In this document: positions 58,678-64,000 of the stretch, piece after piece | Position numbering within the stretch: position 1 is the stretch's first letter | How the letters are laid out: each line of letters opens with the position of its first letter | NCBI GenBank assembly: GCA_023614405.1 | Contig: CM042697.1 | Coordinates: forward strand, 464,672,744 to 464,736,743 | Origin: Avena insularis | Taxonomy: Eukaryota > Streptophyta > Magnoliopsida > Poales > Poaceae | DNA length: 64,000 nt | Direction of reading: 5' to 3' | The notes under the pieces: model-generated | Seen by the model: the letters and a program-made list of their open reading frames with translations, nothing else | Databases searched by the model: none | Told to the model about the DNA's origin: nothing | Position numbers and translations under genes: made by a program

Positions 58678-59155
58678 CTGATCAAAGCTTGATGTTGTCC
58701 ATACGCAATAAGTCTTGTTTCTTTTATGAAACTTCTTTTAAACTCTGTATTCTGAAACTGTGGTAGTAGTAAAAGTTATTTCGATTTTTTTCTACCTCAG
58801 AGGTCATCGGCAATCTGGACCCACCGGTTGGCGGCCAATGCCTGCTCGAGCTTCCTTGGCCAAAGGGGCGGACAGAGAAAACCAGTCAACCTTCCCCAAT
58901 GGGCCATGGCCCTATGTCGGTATTATCCCTAGGACTAGGACCCTAGCCGGCTATCTCCCGATCCCCCGCCCTGCCGGATTCCTTCCCACCGCCACCGCTT
59001 CCCCTCGCGCCGTCCCGCCTCCTCCCTCCACTGGCGACAGCCTCGCCGCCGCTATCCTTGCCCGTGCCCATCCCGCAGCCGCGGTCTCGCATCGCCTCCC
59101 GGTCGATTACCCTTCGAGCTAGCGCCCCCCGGTCGCTCCGTCCCCCGAGGGCTTG
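58678..59155 (+). promoter_or_regulatory. Probable promoter and 5' UTR of the next gene
   Basis: Changes from AT-rich to GC-rich at about 58800. From 58980 it is C/T-rich with CCGCC and CCTCC words, as in grass 5' untranslated regions. The 120-codon frame at 58760-59122 ends before the ATG of the gene. It has no features beyond low complexity and is not called as a gene. Confidence 0.45.
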
Positions 59156-60012
59156 ATGGAGAAGGGGAAGTCGGTGGTGGCGGAGCTCGCCGCGTCGTTC
59201 AGCGGTATCCAGGTCATGCCGCGCAGGAAGCCCACGAGTAGTATACTACCAGGATCGGCAGCGTCTTTATGTAAGCTCTCTGTTTCTCTTCATCGTAATT
59301 CGTATGTTATGGACAATTGGGGATAAGTTGCTGACAGTATATGTTAGTCATCTCAGAATCTCATTTGTTTCATTATGTTTTCAGCCATGGGTTCGGCCCT
59401 GTATGGCTGATTCTGTGTAGAAATTGAGTGTTTAGGGTTGGCCGTGATCGGTTTGGTGATCAAAATCTGCGCCCTCTGTTTTTCTAGAGATGCGATGTTT
59501 CTGGCAGTCTAACTTTCTGAAGTATGAAAATATGGTGTTACTTGTTCGGCCTGGGTAAGAAAAAAAGCAGTTGCAAACTTACTGAGATGGTAAAACAGAT
59601 GCAGGCACTGTTCTCCATGGAAGGTGTAATGGATTGGTTAAACCTGCACCTTGATTGTTATCTAAAGTGGATGTTTTGAAGTTTCAACTGTTGCTACTGG
59701 TAGACCTGCTAGTAGAACACATGAATTGAGAAGTTCCATCTAGTTGTTCTGGCTGTAGAATTAGTTCATCGATGTTCACCCCACTGGCATATAGATCAGA
59801 ATAACCGAGTGTTTTCTTAGATTGTACTTGTAGATTTTCTGTATTATCTACAAAAGGATAATTTGCAAATTTGAACTAATTCAGATTCTCCCGTGAAGAA
59901 GGCCAGACCTCGGAAATTGGTTGATTTGTGCATTGGCGTCCTTGGTCAGCATCTTGAAGATATTATCGCTGATATTTCTGAGTTGACGGCCTTCTTTCCA
60001 CCCCAAATAAAG
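59156..60012 (+). pseudogene. First two exons of a host gene, possibly RAD7/LRR-like, interrupted
   Basis: Exon 1 is 59156-59270 and exon 2 is 59885-60012, with a GT...AG intron of 614 bp and the phase kept (T plus AT gives Tyr). The 81 residues are MEKGKSVVAELAASF, GIQVMPRRKPTSSILPG, then SPVKKARPRKLVDLC and IGVLGQHLEDIIADISEL, ending AFFPPQIK at a GTACC donor in phase 0. The 'LC.GVLG.HLEDII' stretch recalls the N-terminal part of plant RNI-like/RAD7-type leucine-rich repeat proteins, from memory and untested. The repeats themselves would lie in later exons. Copia G sits 155 bp into the following intron, so the rest, if it exists, is beyond the window. It may still be spliced around G, in which case the gene is live rather than broken. 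Confidence 0.6.
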
Positions 60013-60167
60013 GTACCAATTTTCATCTATGACTCTAGATGCTTTCCCCCATGTTTCATCCTCGCCTCAGTGAATAGATGTTGTACTTGAGATTTGTAAT
60101 CAACAAAATATTGAGTTCATTTTTTTGTTTCTAATTGAAGCCAAAATAATTGACAAGGTGTCCTGTT
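60013..60167 (+). other. Start of intron 2 up to the G insertion
   Basis: Begins GTACCAATTTTC and is T-rich, as expected of a grass intron. It is interrupted by the LTR of G. The bases CTGTT (60163-60167) should be one copy of its target duplication. Confidence 0.55.
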
Positions 60168-60554
60168 TGTTAGGTCTAGTCTGTTCTCGGTAGATACTAC
60201 TAGGATAGATCTGTGGTGTCTGAGACAGAGAGAGAGAAGAGAACCACCTGCATACGGCTCGATAAACACGAGCGGAGGGATCTTAGGAGCTCGTCTTGGA
60301 GCCGCCCGTCGTTAGCCATATAGGGAAAAGGCGGCGGCGTGGGTGTCTTGTGGTGGTGCTTCCCGTCGGCTCGCTAACCCTAGATCGGTAGGGGTGTAGG
60401 TGGGGTGATTAGCACATGGCGAACCTCGTCTTGCAGCCACCGCACTTTATATAGCGCTGCGACAGGCCCACCAACCGATAGGGTTGGGCGCCCGATCGAA
60501 GCGCGATTAGAGGCGTGTGACAGGCTGGGCTCACACGTTGAGATCTATCTAACA
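60168..60554 (-). repeat. G: 3' LTR (387 bp)
   Basis: Starts TGTTAG and ends CTAACA, a 6-bp inverted pair. On the - strand a TATATAAAG box lies at about 60447-60454. The polypurine tract CTAGGGGGAGAA (- strand, 60555-60566) abuts it. Confidence 0.88.
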
Positions 60555-60732
60555 TTCTCCCCCTAGATCTCGACTTTACTTTTAACTTTGTATTTTACTC
60601 GTTTCATCACAGATTGATACATAGAGCATGTTTCATCGTCTCAGCTCAATTGCCGATAGAATCAGACAGCCACTATATACCTTTATGTTTTGAAACAAAT
60701 CCTGTTACTTTTGGGCCTCTGTAGTCCAGGAA

Positions 60733-62427
60733 TTATAGGCTTTTCATTAAACCCATGCCGGCTATGTGTTCCTTGAACACATTGGGTGGTAAGCCTTTCG
60801 TTAGCGGATCCGCAAGCATATCCTTTGTCCTTATATGCTCGAGTCTTATAGTTTGATCCTAGACTTTGTCCTTCACAACATAATACTTTATATCTATAGA
60901 CTTTGTAGCATTACTCGACTTGTTGTTGTGAGCATAGAATACTGCGGGCTCGTTGTCACAGTACATCTTTAGTGGCCTACTGATGCAGTCAACCACTTTC
61001 AAGTCGGGTAAAAATTTCTTTAACCATAACGCCTGTCCCATGACCTCATAACATGCTATAAATTCTGCATACATCGTAGATGATGCAACTATCGACTGTT
61101 TGGCGCTTCTCCACGAAATAGCACCTCCTGCGAGAGTAAAGACATATCCTGTCGTGGACTTTCTGTCGTCTTTATCTCCCGCAAAATATGCATCTGAATA
61201 CCCTTTTATCTCTAGGGAATCAGATCTTTTATATGTTAGCATGAGGCCTTTTGTGCCTTGCACATAACGCAAAGTTTTCTTTACCATCTTCCAGTGCTCT
61301 ATGCCTGGATTCTCTTGATATCTACCGAGTACCCCGGTGATAAAAGCTAAGTCAGGGCGAGTGCACACTTGTGCATACTGTAAGCTTCCAACGGCTGAAG
61401 CATATGGTACTGACTTTATTTGATCGATCTCATATTGATTCTTTGGACATTGGGATTTCCCAAAACTATCGCCCTTGACTATGGGAGCAGGTGTTGCATT
61501 ACTCGCATGCATATTGTATTTCTTTAAAATCTTTTCATAATACGCTTTCTGCGACAGTCCTAACACTCCATTCTTTCTATCTCGGTGAATTTCTATGCCC
61601 AAAACATAAGAAGCTTCACCAAGGTCTTTCATGTCAAAATTTGATGACAAGAACTTCTTGGTCTCTAGTAGTAGACTAACATCACTGCTGGCAAGCAGGA
61701 TGTCATCCACATACAGAATTAGGAAAATATATTTCCCACTTTTGAACTTTGCATAAGTGCAGTTGTCCTCAACATTTTCCTTGAATCCAAAACTTTTAAT
61801 TGTATCATTAAACTTTAAATACCACTGCCTAGAGGCTTGCTTTAACCCATAAATGGATTTCTTTAGGCGGCATCCCATATGTTCCTTCCCCTCCATGAAA
61901 AAACCCTTGGGTTGTTTCATGTAAACATTTTCTTCTAAATCTTTATTTAGAAATGCCGTCTTAACATCCATTTGATGCAACTCTAAATCAAAATGTGCAA
62001 CAAGTGCCATGATGATTCTGAAGGAGTCCTTACATGAGACCGGAGAAAAGGTCTCATTGTAATATACGCCTTCTCTTTGCGTAAAACCTTTTGCCACAAG
62101 TCTAGCTTTGTATTTTTCTACATTCCCATTGGAGTCATACTTTGTTTTGTAGACCCATTTGCATCCTACTGTTTTGGCTCCTTTAAAAATTTCCTCTAAG
62201 TCCCAAACATTGTTGGAACTCATTGATTTCATTTCATTTTCCATTGCCTCCACCCACTTGGCTGAGTGAGGGCTACTCATGGCTTCTTCATATGAGGTAG
62301 GATCGCCCTCCATATGAACTACATTGTAGACTTTGTAAATTTCTTTGGAAATGGCTGGTCTTCGTTCTCTTTTAGACCTTCTGAATTCATCAGACTCTTG
62401 CTCATTTCTTGCCTCGGGTTCAGGCAC
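60733..62427 (-). pseudogene. G: reverse transcriptase and RNase H, one in-frame stop
   Basis: A 522-codon frame from 62427. The Glu/Arg-rich linker is followed by RT with NNVWDLEEI, KYKARLVAKGFTQREGV, MDVKTAFLNKDLEENVY, IYGLKQASRQWYLKF and catalytic LYVDDILL (about 61700-61715). RNase H has YSDAYFAGDKDDRKST, MYAEFIACYE, then YCDNEPAVFYA. A TAG at 60861-60859 ends the frame, but the same frame then continues with LEHIRTKDMLADPLTKGLPP to a natural stop at 60733. So the TAG is a single nonsense change near the C-terminus. Otherwise this is the best-preserved copia pol here. Confidence 0.9.
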
Positions 62428-62778
62428 ATTTTCAGTATGTGGCTGTTAAAGCCTCTTCGTGCTCAACGGTGGGTTGGTGTCTCTGATGGATGTTCGAACT
62501 TTCGCCCATTGTTGTCACGTGTGGAGTCTAGCAGTCTGGGCATCATAACCTCGGGGTTGTAGATGGTGGCACAACAGAAGCGAGAAAATGGCTCTGAGTC
62601 ATCGGATTAGGTGCATGCACCCTCTTCTTCTCAAGATCAATTTCCGAGCTACCGTGCTCCCCTCATCAATTCGTCCTCCAAGAAGATGCATGTCTCGTTT
62701 CTACAAACTTTGTGTATCTGTCGGGACGAGAAAGCGATAGCCTTTTGACTTATCTGGATAGCCAATGAAGTGGCAAGA
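62428..62778 (-). pseudogene. G: linker between integrase and RT, frame-broken
   Basis: Part of the - strand is collinear with the integrase C-terminus (FGYPDKSKGYRFLVP, about 62720-62775). Several stops and frame changes follow through the poorly conserved linker. No other gene is seen in this 350-bp stretch. Confidence 0.7.
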
Positions 62779-64000
62779 TCATTTTGGGTCTAACTTTGCA
62801 ATGTTTGGATTGAAAACTTTTGCCTCAGCTGGGCTCCCCCAGACCCTCAAGTGGTGCAGAGAGGGGACTCTGCCTGTCCACAATTCATACGGCGTTTTGG
62901 GCATCGACTTACTTGGTACTCTGTTGAGAATGTGAATGGTGGTTTTAATGTGAATGGTGGTTTTAAGTGCCTCCATCCACAATCTCAATGGGAGGGTGGA
63001 ATAGCTCATCATGCTGCGCACCATATCCATAAGGGTACGGTTACGCCTTTCAGCTACTCCGTTTTGCTGAGGTTCGCCCGGCATAGAATACTGGGCGACT
63101 ATTCCATTTTCTTGCAGGAACCTTGCAAAGGGTCCTGGTACTTGACCATATGGAGTATGTCGACCGTAGTACTCCCACCCACGATCGGACCGAACTATTT
63201 TAATTCTTTTATCATGCTGATTTTCTACTTTAGCTTTGAAAATTTTAAATTTATCCAATGCTTCAGATCTTTCTTTAATTGGATAAATATAACCATACCG
63301 GGAGTGATCGTCCGTGAATGTTATGAATGAATCATATCCATCCACACTTTTCACCGGAAACGGTCCACAAATGTCCGTGTGGATTATTTCTAGTGTAGCT
63401 ATGCTTCGGTTTGCACCCTTTTTAATTTGTTTGACATACTTTCCTTTAATGCAATCTATGCATTGTTCTATGTCGGAGAACTCTAACGAAGGAAGAATGT
63501 CATTTTTAACGAGGCTTTCTATTCTTCCCCTCGAAATATGGCCTAGTCTGCAGTGCCATAGTTTCGATGAGTCAAGAGTTCGCTTTCTTTTCTTTTGTTC
63601 TTTGTTCGACAAGGGAACTTTTTCATTCACATCACACACAGAAAATACTTTCTCATGCAAGGATAATAAATATAACTTATCATATAAGGTAGCAACAACC
63701 ACACAAATATCTTTTAACCAAATGGCACATTTGCCATTTCCAAAATAAAACTCATAAGAATCTTTGTCCAAGCACGACACACTTATTAAATTTCTATGAA
63801 TTGAGGGAACAAAAAGAACATCCTTGAGCAAAAGAGAAGAGCCATTAGCTTGACTCAGGAGGGACGTCACCAATGGCCTCCACTTCTGCTTCAATCCCAT
63901 TCGCCACTTCAATGAGTCTTTCTCTTTTTGGCATGATCCTTGTCGAATGGAACCCCTGTAAAGAGTTGGCAACATGAACAGTTGCACCAGAGTCAATCCT
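62779..64000 (-). pseudogene. G: protease end and integrase
   Basis: At the window edge the - strand reads IDSGATVHVANSLQGF (protease active site DSG, about 63986-63994). A frameshift near 63855-63870 leads to the frame that runs to 62779. The pre-integrase part has KLWHCRLGHISRGR and CIDCIKGK (HHCC). The core has IIHTDICGPFPV (first D), IVRSDRGWEYYG (second D) and QQNGVAERRNRTLMDM (E), all present. A six-residue repeat (TTIHIK-like) lies just after, from an 18-bp duplication at 62932-62967. Confidence 0.88.

Larger units (their letters stand above)
60168..64000 (-). mobile_element. Element G: copia retrotransposon, 3' part (continues past window)
   Basis: The 3' LTR, polypurine tract, RNase H, RT, integrase and the start of protease lie on the - strand. 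The 5' part lies to the right of the window. The short LTR (387 bp) and pol sequence differ clearly from A, B and C, so this is another copia family. Its lineage is not assigned. Confidence 0.9.

Noticed and set aside
58760..59122. 120-codon frame upstream of the second gene
   Set aside because: Low-complexity Pro/Ala-rich sequence typical of a GC-rich 5' UTR; the following ATG at 59156 with phased splicing is better supported.
1..64000. Bacterial or phage defence system, operon or CRISPR locus
   Set aside because: Introns, LTR retrotransposons with tRNA primer sites, MITEs and a plastid-targeted protein place the window in a plant nuclear genome.

Overview
This is a gene-poor block of grass nuclear DNA, most likely from a Triticeae species (wheat, Aegilops, barley or rye type). 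The basis is the BARE/Angela-like copia LTR end (TGTTGGA.ATATGCCCTAGAG), the depth of LTR-retrotransposon nesting, and two GC-rich, intron-containing plant genes at the right-hand side. About 85% of the window is LTR retrotransposon. I named the elements A to G.

Left part (1-5209). The 3' half of copia element A (+ strand, 1-3527) sits in an 86-bp tail of another copia LTR (3528-3613). After it comes 1.6 kb of AT-rich old repeat that looks like part of a gypsy LTR.

Nest (5210-51737). Copia element B (- strand) is the outer host. Copia C (8772-17296, - strand, duplication CAAGG) sits in the pol of B. Gypsy D (19197-50780, + strand, duplication GGATC) sits in the 5' LTR of B. Two further gypsy elements sit in the pol of D: E (25089-37018, + strand, duplication ATTGA, a chromodomain-bearing Tekay/Del-type element with an extra coiled-coil ORF) and F (38675-49598, - strand, duplication CCAAC, a Tat-type element with a second, archaeal-type RNase H domain and an antisense, intron-containing extra gene). 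Removing E and F restores one continuous D pol frame across each site. The order is therefore B, then C and D, then E and F. B itself has no matching target duplication.

Right part (51738-64000). Next to B lie two head-to-tail copies of a 1.29-kb repeat (offset about 1290-1294 bp), then a GC-rich unclassified stretch ending in a possible transposon terminus, a fossil LINE reverse transcriptase, and a small host-gene fragment. Then follows an apparently intact four-exon gene on the - strand (56652-57748, 161 aa, predicted plastid membrane protein). A Stowaway-like MITE and a 122-bp duplication lie in the spacer. Two 5' exons of a second gene follow on the + strand (59156-60012). Copia element G (60168 to the window end, - strand) occupies the second intron of that gene.

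The only cellular coding potential I can support is these two genes plus the fragment. All retroelement genes carry frameshifts, stops or insertions, except a few intact stretches: the coiled-coil ORF of E, the RNase H-integrase part of D, and most of the pol of G. The least explained signals are a dense array of an interrupted palindrome (GCGGTA-C-TACCGC type) in the U3 and leader of D, repeated polypurine-tract-like modules next to the 3' LTR of F, and the spliced antisense gene of F. No family names were checked against a database.
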